The notes: a model not told the origin generated them from the letters alone. 64,000 nt of DNA from Lacrimispora defluvii (GCA_013036995.1 JAAOXG010000010.1:62001-126000), one strand, 5' to 3'; numbered from the stretch's first letter, positions 25,963-36,213 are shown. Numbers and translations: made by a program.

Positions 25963-26811
25963 ATGAATCTGTTAATTTCAATTTGTGAAAGTTTTTTAAC
26001 ACCGGCTAAGGTGATGCTATATTCCCTTTCCAGATTTCATGATGATGTTGATATTTACTTATTATACAGTTCATTGTCCAAAGAAGATATCAAAGATTTG
26101 GACTTTTTTCTGATTAATAAGTGTAAAGCAAGGCTTCATCCGGTCTGTGCCTCCGGATTTTTTACCAACGTTCCTCTTTCCAGCCGGTATAAAAAGCCGG
26201 AATTGTATTACCGTATCCTGGCACCATATCTGCTTCCCGCTGAACTTGACCGGGTTTTATATCTGGATGCAGATATAATTATCAATGGATCCCTGAATGA
26301 GTTTTATAATCAGAGCTTTGAGGATAATTATGCCGCTGCTGTCAGAGACCGGTTTGAAAATATTGATAAAGTGGTTGTGCTGAAAGAAAAGCTTGGATTA
26401 AAAAATGGAGATGCGTATTTTAATTCAGGAGTCTTGCTGTTTAATCTGGCACTGTTTCGAAAAGAGATAAAGCTTGATGATATTATGGCTCTGATTGAAG
26501 AGAAGAGGGAAGCTTTGCGTTATTTTGATCAGGATGTATTAAACTGTCTTTTAAAGAATCATATAAAGCTTTGCAGCCAGGAATATAATACCCAGACTTA
26601 TCCCTTTGACCAATGCAGTCTCTCTGATATAAAAGATACTGCAGTTGTCATTCATTATACCGGACTCCCTAAACCATGGAGTCCGGAATACAACGGTACA
26701 CTGGACTATTTATATTGGAAAAATGCATTAAATGCCGGATTCAATGAAGATTATCAGGACTATTGGGAGAATAAATTTGGCAGTCAGGATCCTGATTTCA
26801 CAATTGATTGA
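25963..26811 (+). CDS. Glycosyltransferase family 8
   Basis: 282 aa from ATG 25963, which has GAGGAGG six bases upstream. The nucleotide-sugar fold shows the DxD metal motif in LYLDADIIING (about residue 102), YFNSGVLLFNL, FDQDVLNCLL and the HYTGLPKPW signature near the C-terminus, typical of LgtC/GspA-type retaining galactosyl- or glucosyltransferases. It probably glycosylates a cell-surface polymer, lipid or protein using UDP-sugar; the acceptor is unknown. There is no signal peptide or membrane helix. Its 3' end overlaps the convergent 63-aa gene by 28 bp. Confidence 0.9.
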   Translation: MNLLISICESFLTPAKVMLYSLSRFHDDVDIYLLYSSLSKEDIKDLDFFLINKCKARLHPVCASGFFTNVPLSSRYKKPELYYRILAPYLLPAELDRVLYLDADIIINGSLNEFYNQSFEDNYAAAVRDRFENIDKVVVLKEKLGLKNGDAYFNSGVLLFNLALFRKEIKLDDIMALIEEKREALRYFDQDVLNCLLKNHIKLCSQEYNTQTYPFDQCSLSDIKDTAVVIHYTGLPKPWSPEYNGTLDYLYWKNALNAGFNEDYQDYWENKFGSQDPDFTID

Positions 26812-26975
26812 ACATAAGCCAGCATTTCCTCTTTTGACTGGATGGTTTCCGCATGGTCAACCATATGCTGCTGTTCTTTTTCCGGCAGGGAAATAAAGTA
26901 ATTCATTGCCTGGAATTCTTCCAGTGCCAGTCCGAAGCCCACAGGCAAATCAATACCCTGATTGTATTTTTTCAT
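26784..26975 (-). CDS. Small conserved-looking protein (63 aa)
   Basis: It has a perfect ribosome site on the minus strand (AAGGAGG seven bases before ATG). The 63-aa product contains LPVGFGLALEEFQAMNYF and SKEEMLAYVQSI, a pattern I associate with a small protein common in Lachnospiraceae, of unknown function. It is helical and soluble in appearance. The gene ends inside the 3' end of the convergent GT8 gene. Its own promoter would lie in the 150-bp divergent region shared with the HsmA gene. Confidence 0.7.
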   Translation of the reverse strand: MKKYNQGIDLPVGFGLALEEFQAMNYFISLPEKEQQHMVDHAETIQSKEEMLAYVQSIVKSGS

Positions 26976-27125
26976 AGAGACCTCCTTGTATTTTATAAAC
27001 AGAATATTTGTTATTATTATATTTTTTAAAGTAACTATTCGGGGATAAGAAATTATTATAAAACCGGTTCATTTGAGGAATCATTTATACAAATATCAAT
27101 CTCATATGAAACAGGAGGAGCAGAA

Positions 27126-27494
27126 ATGTTATTTTTCGCTGTGCTTTTTATTACCTTGGCTTTAATCTTTTATACTATGGGAGTGTTCGGTGAAAAACTG
27201 CAAAAGATTTTAAAACCATGGCATCTTGTTGCTTTCTGGGCCGGCTTTATCTGTGATACTACGGGAACATCATTAATGAGCCGTCTTGCAGTTGGACAGA
27301 GTGCCATTAATTTCCATTCAGTAACCGGAATTGCGGCAATCTTACTTATGCTTATCCATGCAGTCTGGGCAACGGTAGTTTTAATACGAAATAATAAAGA
27401 TATGATGGCTGGATTTCATAAACTCAGCCTGTTTGTATGGCTGATCTGGCTGATTCCTTATTTCTCAGGAATGTTTGCCCATATGATCAGATAG
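27126..27494 (+). CDS. HsmA-family small membrane protein
   Basis: 122 aa with four predicted membrane helices (residues about 2-22, 31-50, 65-88, 97-119). The stretch GFICDTTGTSLMSRL and the HAVWATVVL segment fit the HsmA/TIGR03987 family of small membrane proteins with unknown function. AGGAGG lies before the ATG. The DUF1848 gene starts 16 bp downstream, so both are probably co-transcribed. Confidence 0.75.
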   Translation: MLFFAVLFITLALIFYTMGVFGEKLQKILKPWHLVAFWAGFICDTTGTSLMSRLAVGQSAINFHSVTGIAAILLMLIHAVWATVVLIRNNKDMMAGFHKLSLFVWLIWLIPYFSGMFAHMIR

Positions 27495-27510
27495 CAGAAA
27501 AGGAGGTACA

Positions 27511-28458
27511 ATGATACTCAGTGCCAGCCGCCGGACTGATATTCCGGCTTTTTATTCTGACTGGCTGTTAAATCGTTTAAAAGAAGGGTATGTCCTGGTT
27601 CCAAACCCAAGAAATCCTTCTCATTACAGCCGGATACAGCTAAGCCCACAGACCGTGGACTGTATTGTATTTTGGACTAAAAATCCCAAAGAAATGATAT
27701 CTAAGCTTGACGTAATATCCGCTATGGGATATGATTTTTATATCCAGTTTACCCTTACTCCTTATGGAAAAGATGTGGAGGAATATTTACCGGATAAAAA
27801 AGAATTGATTGAGGTATTTTTAAAGTTAAGCGCAAAAATTGGTTCCAATCGCGTTATCTGGCGCTATGATCCTGTGGTATTAACTGACAGGATGAATGTG
27901 GAGTATCATTTAGAGTGCTTTGAAAAAATGGCAGGTTTATTGGAAGGCAGCACAAACCGATGTATTTTCAGCTTCCTTGATTTTTATGCCAGGCTGAAAT
28001 CCCAATTGGAAAATCTGGGAGTCCGTGACATACAGGAAGAGGACATGCTAAGGATAGGGGAAGGATTTTCAAAAATTGCAAAAAAGCATGGAATCCAATT
28101 GTCCACATGCTGTGAATCTGTTGATCTGAGCCGGTTTGGGATCAGCCATGCTTCCTGCATCGATGGGGACTTAATTGAAGAATTGACTGGCTGCAGCCTT
28201 CGCAAAAAGAAGGACAACGGACAGCGTCCCGGATGTGGATGTATGGAAAGTGTGGATATCGGCAGTTATGACAGCTGTGGGAATGGCTGCAGGTACTGCT
28301 ATGGAGTTTATTCAAGAGAACGGGCCCGTATAAACCGGGAGAATCATGATCCCCAATCCCCGGTTTTGTCTGGATCGGTTCCTCCAGATGCAGTTATAAC
28401 AGTAAGGCCCGTAAAGTCCTTAAAGGATGGGCAGATGGATTTCTTCCATCTCATTTAA
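27511..28458 (+). CDS. DUF1848 protein with a C-terminal cysteine cluster
   Basis: 315 aa. It begins MILSASRRTDIPAFYSDWLL, typical of DUF1848, with VFWTKNP and RYDPVVLTD further on. The C-terminus holds many cysteines (CGCMESVDIG, DSCGNGCRYCYG), which suggests a bound Fe-S cluster. Parts of the fold recall radical SAM/spore-photoproduct-lyase-like barrels, but I see no canonical N-terminal CX3CX2C. The function is unknown. AAAGGAGG precedes the start. It is the second gene of the HsmA unit. Confidence 0.85.
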   Translation: MILSASRRTDIPAFYSDWLLNRLKEGYVLVPNPRNPSHYSRIQLSPQTVDCIVFWTKNPKEMISKLDVISAMGYDFYIQFTLTPYGKDVEEYLPDKKELIEVFLKLSAKIGSNRVIWRYDPVVLTDRMNVEYHLECFEKMAGLLEGSTNRCIFSFLDFYARLKSQLENLGVRDIQEEDMLRIGEGFSKIAKKHGIQLSTCCESVDLSRFGISHASCIDGDLIEELTGCSLRKKKDNGQRPGCGCMESVDIGSYDSCGNGCRYCYGVYSRERARINRENHDPQSPVLSGSVPPDAVITVRPVKSLKDGQMDFFHLI

Positions 28459-28674
28459 CATTCAATTGACAGACATATCTATTACATTCGTTGAGTTAAC
28501 AACTATCTGAAATTTTCTGACATTAAAATCATAAGACGAATGCAGCAAAATATATATTAAATAGGGCTGATTACCAGAAAGACAAGCTGGAAATCAGCCA
28601 GGAACCTGAATTAAATTGGAAGGGGGGTTCAGATTCTGATTGACAGAAAACGAATAGCCGGAAAAAAATTCAGA
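28459..28674 (+). other. Intergenic leader of the YesM/YesN operon, with hairpin
   Basis: This region holds a perfect-to-near-perfect hairpin: GGCTGATTACCAG (28565-28577) with CTGGAAATCAGCC (28587-28599), one mismatch, not followed by a T run. A CATTCGT/ACGAATG repeat (about 28487 and 28536) lies upstream. A GGGGGG ribosome-site-like tract (28622-28627) lies nine bases before a CTG codon at 28636 that is in frame with the kinase. Confidence 0.45.
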
Positions 28675-30477
28675 ATGCTGTCACTGAGCAGTAAATTTAC
28701 ATTGCTGATTCTTGGTGTATTAATGGTGCCCATTGGAATTTTTATTCTGCTGTTTTTCCATAATATGGAAGCGTCCTTATACAAGGATGGACAAACACAG
28801 ATGATTTATGAACTGGATAAAAGCTGCCAGAATGCGGAGCAGATTGCAGTAAACTGTAAATTATCCTCTGAGATTATTGTAAATAATGAATCCATCAATG
28901 ATTTCTTAAATCAGATTGCGTCCGATAAAAAATTCAGTTTTATGGACATTCTGGACTTTTATGGGAAAGAGATCAGCGGAGTGCAGAAGATTGTCAAAAG
29001 CAATCCCTATATTTATAAGCTGAGAATATTTGTCAACTCCAATACCGTGAAGGAGATTATTCCCCTTCTCTACAAAGAAGATAAAATTGCTGACTTAAAA
29101 TGGGGCAAAGACGGGGTACCGCCTACAGGAACCTGGTGTTTTGATTATGAGGACGCTTTGGGTCAGGCGGATGATCCAGATCATATTCCCAGAATTGCTT
29201 CCCTCATAACAAGGCTTAATGATTACCGGTACGGACGGTATGGCATTGTGGAATCTGCGGTAACCATGGAAAATATGTTTCCTGATCTCTATCATTCAAC
29301 CATGACAGACAGAACCTGTTTTATCGATTCGTCTGGCATCCTATACAGCAGTCAACAGCTTTCCCCCCTTTGGGAAAAGCAAAAAGAAGATATGATGGAT
29401 TTTATACATAGCCTGGAAGAATCAGATTCGCTTATAAACGGTGCAGTCAGCAAAAGGACAAGAATTGGGGGAGAAGAGGTTCTAGCCGGCTGTGTGAAAA
29501 TTAAATCCATTCAGGGATACTTAATCCGGATTGTCTCCACGAAAAATGAAAAAATGGCGCTTCGTACTTCCAAATTACAGTTTTCTCTTCTATGGATTAT
29601 GATTCTCATCGTGCTGTTTTTATTTTCCAATAAGCAGGTAACCCATATATTAAGGCAGTTTTTCGAGATCTACGATACGGTTTATCAGGTACAGAAGGGG
29701 GATTTAAAGGTAAGAGTAAAGAATATGAGCCGGGATGAATTCGGAGAACTGGGAATTGAGCTGAATACCATGCTGGACCGGATACAGAAGCTGATGGATG
29801 AAACCCTGCACCGTGAGCTGCTTGTGAAAGATGCGCAGATTAAGGCATTGCAGAATCAGATCAATAATCATTTTATTTACAATGTATTGGAATCAATAAA
29901 AATGATGGCGGAAATTGATGAAAAATATGAGATTGCAGATACTGTGGCTTCCTTTGGTGAGCTTTTGCGTTACAGCATGCGGTGGAAATCAGGCTACGTT
30001 ATGGTGGAGGCAGAAATTGATCAGATCCGGAATTACCTTGCGCTGGTTAATTTGTGGTATGACGATGAAATTGGATTAAGCATGGAGATACCACAGGAAA
30101 TTCTGTGTCAGGAAATACCCAAGATGTCACTGCAGCCCATTGTTGAGAATGCAATCGGCCACGGGATGAGGGAATTTACAGAAGATACCTGCATCTATAT
30201 GAAAGGAGAGATCATTGAAGATATCTGCTATATCCACATCACAGATTACGGGTGCGGGCTGGAAGAAGCAGAACTGGAAAAACTGCGCAAACGGCTAAGC
30301 GGAGAAATAGAAGATACATCCGGGCAGGAAAATGGAATTGGATTAAAGAATGTTCATGACAGGTTACAAATTGGGTTTGGTCCGGATTATGGAATCGTTA
30401 TTGATTCCATAAAGCATGCTTTTACAGTAGTTACCGTAAAAATTCCATATCAGAAAAGAAAGAAGGGGATCACATGA
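28675..30477 (+). CDS. YesM-type sensor histidine kinase
   Basis: 600 aa from ATG 28675. One membrane helix lies near residues 9-29 and another near 303-321, enclosing an extracellular sensor domain of about 270 residues. A HAMP segment, the His_kinase domain (NNHFIYNVLES, phospho-acceptor His399) and a HATPase domain (QPIVENAIGHG, GNGIGLKNVHDRL) follow. The family usually has NPHF; here it is NNHF. ATG 28675 lacks a ribosome site; an in-frame CTG at 28636 after GGGGGG would add RKRIAGKK-type basic residues before the helix and may be the real start. It overlaps the response regulator by 4 bp and probably senses an extracellular glycan. Confidence 0.93.
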   Translation: MLSLSSKFTLLILGVLMVPIGIFILLFFHNMEASLYKDGQTQMIYELDKSCQNAEQIAVNCKLSSEIIVNNESINDFLNQIASDKKFSFMDILDFYGKEISGVQKIVKSNPYIYKLRIFVNSNTVKEIIPLLYKEDKIADLKWGKDGVPPTGTWCFDYEDALGQADDPDHIPRIASLITRLNDYRYGRYGIVESAVTMENMFPDLYHSTMTDRTCFIDSSGILYSSQQLSPLWEKQKEDMMDFIHSLEESDSLINGAVSKRTRIGGEEVLAGCVKIKSIQGYLIRIVSTKNEKMALRTSKLQFSLLWIMILIVLFLFSNKQVTHILRQFFEIYDTVYQVQKGDLKVRVKNMSRDEFGELGIELNTMLDRIQKLMDETLHRELLVKDAQIKALQNQINNHFIYNVLESIKMMAEIDEKYEIADTVASFGELLRYSMRWKSGYVMVEAEIDQIRNYLALVNLWYDDEIGLSMEIPQEILCQEIPKMSLQPIVENAIGHGMREFTEDTCIYMKGEIIEDICYIHITDYGCGLEEAELEKLRKRLSGEIEDTSGQENGIGLKNVHDRLQIGFGPDYGIVIDSIKHAFTVVTVKIPYQKRKKGIT

Positions 30478-31943
30478 ATCATGTGCTGATAGCAGAAGAT
30501 TGTAAAATTATAAGAAAAGGAATCTCTGCCATGATTGCGCGGTGTCAGGTTCCAATTAACCAGATTATAGAATGTAAAAATGGTCTGGAGGCACTGGAGA
30601 TTATCCGGAACATGCCCATTGATGTTCTCATTACAGATATTCGTATGCCGGATATGGATGGAATCACGTTGGTAAAAGAACTTCAAAAAAGCCAGTACAT
30701 ACCAAGAATTGTTGCAATCAGCGGATATGACGATTTTTCCTGCGCTGTTGATTTACTAAGATGTGGAGCCAGGGAATATCTGCTAAAGCCAGTGAAGCGG
30801 GAAGAACTGAATTCAATTATGATGAAGCTGGAGGAGGAGATACAGAAGGAGCAGTCTGAAAAACGTGCAAAGAGGGCGTTGTGTTACAGCCAGATAAGGC
30901 GAATTCTTTTATCTGAAAATATTACGAGAGAAGAGATGAAAGAGGCTGAGGGGTTAAACTGGTTCAATGAGGAACCTTATACAGTAGTAATAAGCAGCAG
31001 GACTCTTAATGAGGCGGATGATACACGGATATTTACGTTTCCTGATGTAGAGGGGTGCCAGGTGACATTAATGGCAGAAAAAGAAGTGAAAGATTTTATT
31101 TTAAACAGGAGAGGCAGCTCAGACTATGGAGTCAGCGATCCCTTTCAGGGACTTTTCAATTTAAGAAAAGCGTATGAAGAGGCCAGACAGCGGAGGATCC
31201 GTGGCTTTTGTATGCAGGAAAGAGAAGGGATAACCAGTCAAAACTGTCTGATGCCCCAAAATGAAATTGAGTGCTTTGTTCAACGGATCGGAACACAGAA
31301 AAACAGTAAAAACGAAGCGTTTCTTCTGGAACTTGCAGACAGAGTGAAAAAAGGAGAAGTGGAAGGATTACAGTTTCAGGATTTTATGTGTCACATTATT
31401 ATGAGAGTCAGAGAATTTTACGGCAGAATCCTGGCAGAGGAAGAGATATCTTTGGAGAATCTCTGCCATATGCTTGAATTTAACAACATTGATGAGTACT
31501 GTACGGAAATCAGGCGGGTGTTTTCCTGCATCAACGAACGGGTGCTTCGTGAAAATGATGATTATAAAAGCCGCTTAAAGGTGGAAGAGGCACTGGCCTA
31601 TATGAATGAGAATTATTCCAGAAATATTAACATGGCCATGGTCTCCAATCACGTATCCATGAATTATACTGTATTTTCCATTGCTTTTAAGGAATATACC
31701 GGCGATAACTTTGTCAATTATTTACGAAAGATCCGTATGAATGAAGCAAAGCGTCTCCTGGCAGAAACTGATTATAAAATCGGCGAAATCGGACAGATGA
31801 CAGGATATGAAGATCCCAAGCATTTTATGAAGTCGTTTAAGTGGGTGGCTGGTATCACTCCCAGTGAGTTTCGAAAAAATTTAAGAGTGAAGGATGGGAA
31901 AACTGAAAATATTACACCAAAAACGAAATTAGTATCATTTTAA
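30474..31943 (+). CDS. YesN-type response regulator with AraC DNA-binding domain
   Basis: 489 aa. The receiver domain spans residues 1-120 with Asp9, phospho-acceptor Asp55 in ITDIRMPDMDG and Lys in YLLKPVKR. A long linker of about 250 residues follows. The C-terminal AraC double helix-turn-helix is clear (VEEALAYMNENYSRNINM, YLRKIRMNEAKRLL, GYEDPKHFMKSFKW). The start overlaps the kinase stop (ATGA). It most likely activates the ABC importer and glycosidase genes directly downstream once phosphorylated. Confidence 0.95.
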   Translation: MNHVLIAEDCKIIRKGISAMIARCQVPINQIIECKNGLEALEIIRNMPIDVLITDIRMPDMDGITLVKELQKSQYIPRIVAISGYDDFSCAVDLLRCGAREYLLKPVKREELNSIMMKLEEEIQKEQSEKRAKRALCYSQIRRILLSENITREEMKEAEGLNWFNEEPYTVVISSRTLNEADDTRIFTFPDVEGCQVTLMAEKEVKDFILNRRGSSDYGVSDPFQGLFNLRKAYEEARQRRIRGFCMQEREGITSQNCLMPQNEIECFVQRIGTQKNSKNEAFLLELADRVKKGEVEGLQFQDFMCHIIMRVREFYGRILAEEEISLENLCHMLEFNNIDEYCTEIRRVFSCINERVLRENDDYKSRLKVEEALAYMNENYSRNINMAMVSNHVSMNYTVFSIAFKEYTGDNFVNYLRKIRMNEAKRLLAETDYKIGEIGQMTGYEDPKHFMKSFKWVAGITPSEFRKNLRVKDGKTENITPKTKLVSF

Positions 31944-32031
31944 TTAAACCTTTTAACATTTACAATAGAATTGTAGCAGATAATTGCCCCAGGTTAAAAG
32001 ATCTGGGAGATCATTGGGCGGAGGTTTATGA

Positions 32032-33909
32032 ATGAGAAAGAGACTTAACAAGTGGACTGCGCTGCTTACTGTTGGCGCAATGACAATGACCCTTCTTTCC
32101 GGATGCCAGAAAGCAGCATCCACGGATGGAACCGGGCAGACAAGCAAGGCTGAGGAGACAACACAGACTACTGCACAGACGACAACGGCGGAAGAAAAAA
32201 AGGATTCGGCAGATGCCGGTTCCACACCAAGGAATGAAACTCTTTATTTCAACGGACAGCAGTGGGGGACAATCAATGACTGGAATCCGTTAAGCTCTAA
32301 TTCAAACAATGCAATGGCAATCACACAGAACGACAATGCAAGGGTGATTGTATATGAGACGCTTTTTATGTATAACATGCTGGACGGAAAACTTTACGGA
32401 CTTTTAGGAAAGGATTATTCCTGGAACGATGGACAGACAGAGCTGACCATAACCTTAAACCCGGATGCCAAATGGAGTGATCAGACTCCGGTTACTGCAC
32501 AGGATGTTGCTTACACCTTTGACTGCCATAAAAAATACGCTTCTGCACAGGGCAGTGATTATTCCAATTACATTGATTCAGTTGTAGCAAAGGACGATCA
32601 TACCGTAATATTTAAGGCAAAGCTGGATGACAAAGGTCTTCCGGTGAATCCCTTAAAGGTTGTGGAATATGTACCGAAAATTTATGTTATGCAGAAGGCC
32701 TACCTCCAAAAAGTGGAACAGCGTAATGGCAACGATGCAGACAAAATCAAGCAGGACCGTATGGACGATTTCGTCGCTTCCGGACCTTATAAATCCTATT
32801 ACAATGACGACCAGAAAGTTGTTTTTGTAAGAGATGATAATTATTGGGGAAAAGCACTGTGGGGAAAGCTTCCCGCACCAAAATATATCACCCATGTAAT
32901 TTATGAGAATAATGCCGCAGGAGATACTGCGTTTAAATCTGGAGAGGTTGATGTTTCCCAGCAGTTCATTACCAATGTGCAGAAACTTTGGGAACAGGAC
33001 GGTCTGCCAATCTCTACCTATATTGATGAGGCACCTTACGGCGTCTGTGCCACCATGCCAACCGCTTTCTTTAATGTGGAGAAACCAGGACTTGACCGGA
33101 AAGAAGTAAGAAAAGCCATTGCCATGGCAGTTGATTATGATCAGATCATCGCTTCCGCCATGTCCAATCAGTCGCCAAGTTTTAAAGATGTGCCACGTTC
33201 CATTATGAACCCTACTTCCGGGGAACAGGCGCTGGTGAATCAGGAGGCGTTAAAGGATTATCAGTTTACAGGCAATGATGTGGAAGGAGCGAAGGCACTC
33301 TTAGACAAGGCTGGTATTGTGGATAAAGATGGAGACGGAATCCGTGAAATTGACGGCAAGAATCTTACCTTTAAGGCCGAATGTCCGGATGGCTGGACGG
33401 ACTGGAATGCATCTTTGGAAATCGTCGCAGCAGCAGGAAGCAAAATCGGAATCGGAATTGAGACTTATTTCCCGGATGCCAATACCTTCTATGACGATAT
33501 GACGACCAGGAAGTTTGATATCTGTATGTGGAATCCGCCTGCAGCTTCTGTTGCAAACCCATGGGGCAGAGCTATGGCCTTTATGTCCACCGATTATGCC
33601 AATCTTAAGGTAAACTGGACCGGCAACTACGGCGGTTATATCAATGAGGATGCAAACAATCTGTTAAAGAAGATCCCGTTAGAGACCAATAAAGATACAC
33701 TGAAAGAGTATTATACGGAACTGAGCAGGATTTACTTAGATGAGGTTCCTTCCTTCTCCCTGATGTACAGACCGATGCTGTTTCACGCTGTGAATGAAAG
33801 TGTATGGACCGGATTCCCACAGCTTGATGATGGTGACAACATTCCTCCAACAGACTGTACCGATGGTTACGGAATCGCAGCTCTTTATAAACTGGTAAAT
33901 GTAAAATAA
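32032..33909 (+). CDS. Opp-type (family 5) solute-binding lipoprotein
   Basis: 625 aa. The lipoprotein signal is at residues 1-25, with lipobox LLSGC (Cys25), and a Thr/Gln/Ala-rich linker follows. The mature part is a family 5 (SBP_bac_5) extracellular binding protein: [21 protein letters not shown] is the diagnostic stretch. It would be anchored on the outer face of the membrane and feed the permeases that follow. Family 5 proteins bind peptides, but in saccharolytic bacteria some bind beta-gluco- or manno-oligosaccharides. The neighbouring GH2 and GH3 favour sugar here. The 88-bp upstream gap has a CCCAG/CTGGG hairpin but no clear promoter. Confidence 0.92.
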   Translation: MRKRLNKWTALLTVGAMTMTLLSGCQKAASTDGTGQTSKAEETTQTTAQTTTAEEKKDSADAGSTPRNETLYFNGQQWGTINDWNPLSSNSNNAMAITQNDNARVIVYETLFMYNMLDGKLYGLLGKDYSWNDGQTELTITLNPDAKWSDQTPVTAQDVAYTFDCHKKYASAQGSDYSNYIDSVVAKDDHTVIFKAKLDDKGLPVNPLKVVEYVPKIYVMQKAYLQKVEQRNGNDADKIKQDRMDDFVASGPYKSYYNDDQKVVFVRDDNYWGKALWGKLPAPKYITHVIYENNAAGDTAFKSGEVDVSQQFITNVQKLWEQDGLPISTYIDEAPYGVCATMPTAFFNVEKPGLDRKEVRKAIAMAVDYDQIIASAMSNQSPSFKDVPRSIMNPTSGEQALVNQEALKDYQFTGNDVEGAKALLDKAGIVDKDGDGIREIDGKNLTFKAECPDGWTDWNASLEIVAAAGSKIGIGIETYFPDANTFYDDMTTRKFDICMWNPPAASVANPWGRAMAFMSTDYANLKVNWTGNYGGYINEDANNLLKKIPLETNKDTLKEYYTELSRIYLDEVPSFSLMYRPMLFHAVNESVWTGFPQLDDGDNIPPTDCTDGYGIAALYKLVNVK

Positions 33910-33934
33910 GAGGAATTACAAAAGGGGTGAGACT

Positions 33935-34939
33935 TTGATGGGATATAAAAAATATTATACCAATAAAATCATCTGGTATCTGATAACTCTGGTAATTGCT
34001 GTGGTGCTGAACTTCATTCTGCCCAGACTGATGCCAGGTGATCCGGTCTCAGCCATTGCGGCCAGGGCGGTAGACGGCATGACCGATTCTACCGCAATCC
34101 AGGCCGTATATGAGGACTATGCGGAAAAATTCGGTGTCAACCTGCCTATGAGCACTCAGTTTCTTATTTTCATAAAGAATGCTTTGAGAGGGGATTTTGG
34201 AGTTTCCTTCAGCCAGTATCCCAGAACCGTTGGGAATATTATTGCTTCCTCCGTGTGGTGGACCGTCTGTCTTCAGCTTCCTGCAATTTTGCTTGGCTGG
34301 ATTCTTGGTAATGTCCTTGGAGCGGTTTCTGCCTATAAAAAAGGTATATTTGATAAAGGAATTCTTCCTGTATTTTTATTTATGAGCAATGTACCGGCTT
34401 TTGGCATGGCGACTGTTCTTCTTTATGTATTTTCACTGAAGCTGGGTCTGGCTCCTTCCAGCGGAGGCTATGGTTTTGATTTGATTCCCAGCGCAAGCAT
34501 TACATTTTTCCGTTCTGTTCTGGCTCATTACCAGCTTCCATTCTGGTCTGTTGTTCTCATAACGGTTGGTGGTCAGGCGATCGGAATGCGTTCCATGTCT
34601 ATCTATGAATTAAATGCAGATTACGTAAAATACAGCCGCTTTATGGGGATTAAAGACAGAAAAATTGTGGGATATGTATTTCGAAATGCCATGCTTCCCC
34701 AGATCACAGGTCTGGCCATGTCCATTGGAACCATGATCGGAGGGGCGCTGGTTGCGGAAATTATCTTCAGTTATCCTGGCCTTGGAACCACACTGCTGGC
34801 TGCTGTCAAAGGAAGGGATTACCCCTTAATATCTGCCTGTACACTGATTATTACAATCATGGTATTACTGGCTAATTTATTTGTAGAGCTGATTTACGGT
34901 GTCATTGATCCCAGGATCAAGGCAGCACAGCAGGATTAG
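33935..34939 (+). CDS. Opp/Dpp-type ABC permease (DppB class)
   Basis: 334 aa, six membrane helices. Features include [11 protein letters not shown] near residues 29-40, the N-terminal DppB-type extension with [20 protein letters not shown] and the cytoplasmic EAA-like loop [13 protein letters not shown]. It ends with the GVIDPRIKA motif common to this class. It forms the importer channel with the next permease. AAAGGGGTGAG precedes the start. Confidence 0.92.
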   Translation: MMGYKKYYTNKIIWYLITLVIAVVLNFILPRLMPGDPVSAIAARAVDGMTDSTAIQAVYEDYAEKFGVNLPMSTQFLIFIKNALRGDFGVSFSQYPRTVGNIIASSVWWTVCLQLPAILLGWILGNVLGAVSAYKKGIFDKGILPVFLFMSNVPAFGMATVLLYVFSLKLGLAPSSGGYGFDLIPSASITFFRSVLAHYQLPFWSVVLITVGGQAIGMRSMSIYELNADYVKYSRFMGIKDRKIVGYVFRNAMLPQITGLAMSIGTMIGGALVAEIIFSYPGLGTTLLAAVKGRDYPLISACTLIITIMVLLANLFVELIYGVIDPRIKAAQQD

Positions 34940-34950
34940 GAGGGCGAGTG

Positions 34951-36201
34951 ATGAAAAACCAGATCAGACAGATTTTCCATTCCCCTAAATTTACAGTGGG
35001 ATTTATCATATTTGCGGCATTGCTTGTGTTAACCGTTTTTTATCCTTTGATTGTGACCAATGATCCTTTGGAGATGGTTGGGCAGGGGAACTTTTTTAAG
35101 CCGGGAACCTATATTTCAGTCTCGGAAGCGGTGAATACAAATCCATATACCTTAAATTTAAATGCGTCCTCCAGCAGGCTTGAGCAGAATTTAAGCATGG
35201 AGGAACGTATGGCCATGGCTGACTGGCTTAATCAGTTTGCAGGCCTTTCTTCAAAGGAGATGGATGTAACGGATGCCGGGGAGCTTGTTTCACTTTGGAA
35301 AGACCATTATGATTCTGCCAGTGAGCAAAAAGGTCTTATCGCCGCCAGAAAAAAGTATTTCAGCCGTCTTGACAAAAAGATTACAGGACTGCTTGAGGAC
35401 AGAGATGTTCTTCTGGCAGAAAAGAATCAGGAGACGGGGGAGGTATCGGTTAAAAAGACCATACCCTCCACCTCTTATGTCAATGTTAAGGATGTGGGAA
35501 GCAGACGGGTATTCATACTGGGGACAGATAATTTCGGACGTGATGTACTGACAGAGCTGGTGGCAGCGATTAAAACCTCTTTAAAAATAGGATTTATTGC
35601 AGGACTGATTGCCACAACCATTGGGCTTTCTCTGGGACTGGTTGCCGGGTATCTGGGGGGAGTTATCGATGACTTTATTTTGTTTATCACCAATCTGTTT
35701 ACTGTTATTCCCAGCTTTATTCTTCTGATTCTCATTTCCTACAGCATTGGTAAAAATGCCAGAGGGGTGATGATGGTGGCAATTATTATCGGACTTACCT
35801 CATGGACCTGGACTACCAGATCGGTTCGTTCCCAGGTGATTTCTCTTCGAAACAGAGATCACGTGAATCTGTCGAAGCTTTCCGGGCACAGTCTGTTTCG
35901 GATTATTCTGACTGATATTCTTCCATACATAGCATCTTACGTTGTAATGGCTCTGATTTTACAGATTTCCTCCGGGATTCTTGCGGAAGCGCAGTTATCT
36001 ATGATCGGACTTGGCCCTGCGACAACCACGGTATCCACTCTTGGCCTTATGATGAACTGGGCGATGTCTTACAGTGCACATTTAAATGGGGACTGGTGGG
36101 CTTATTTTCCTGTCATCATTTCCATCGCACTGATTTCATTTTCCTTAAATCTGATGAATACGGGCCTGGATCAGATATTTAATCCGCAGTTAAGAGAGTG
36201 A
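34951..36201 (+). CDS. Opp/Dpp-type ABC permease (DppC class) with long insert
   Basis: 416 aa from ATG 34951 (AGGAGG seven bases upstream; GTG 34948 is also in frame but too close). It is unusually long for the class (about 300 aa). After the first membrane helix (about residues 15-34), roughly 140 residues of soluble sequence precede the DppC core, which begins near FILGTDNFGRDVL. The core has GLSLGLVAGYLGG, the EAA-like loop with HVNLSKLSGHS, and GLDQIFNPQLRE at the end. The insert is predicted to be extracellular and could dock the binding protein. Co-transcribed with its neighbours. Confidence 0.9.
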   Translation: MKNQIRQIFHSPKFTVGFIIFAALLVLTVFYPLIVTNDPLEMVGQGNFFKPGTYISVSEAVNTNPYTLNLNASSSRLEQNLSMEERMAMADWLNQFAGLSSKEMDVTDAGELVSLWKDHYDSASEQKGLIAARKKYFSRLDKKITGLLEDRDVLLAEKNQETGEVSVKKTIPSTSYVNVKDVGSRRVFILGTDNFGRDVLTELVAAIKTSLKIGFIAGLIATTIGLSLGLVAGYLGGVIDDFILFITNLFTVIPSFILLILISYSIGKNARGVMMVAIIIGLTSWTWTTRSVRSQVISLRNRDHVNLSKLSGHSLFRIILTDILPYIASYVVMALILQISSGILAEAQLSMIGLGPATTTVSTLGLMMNWAMSYSAHLNGDWWAYFPVIISIALISFSLNLMNTGLDQIFNPQLRE

Positions 36202-36213
36202 GGAGGATAAAAA

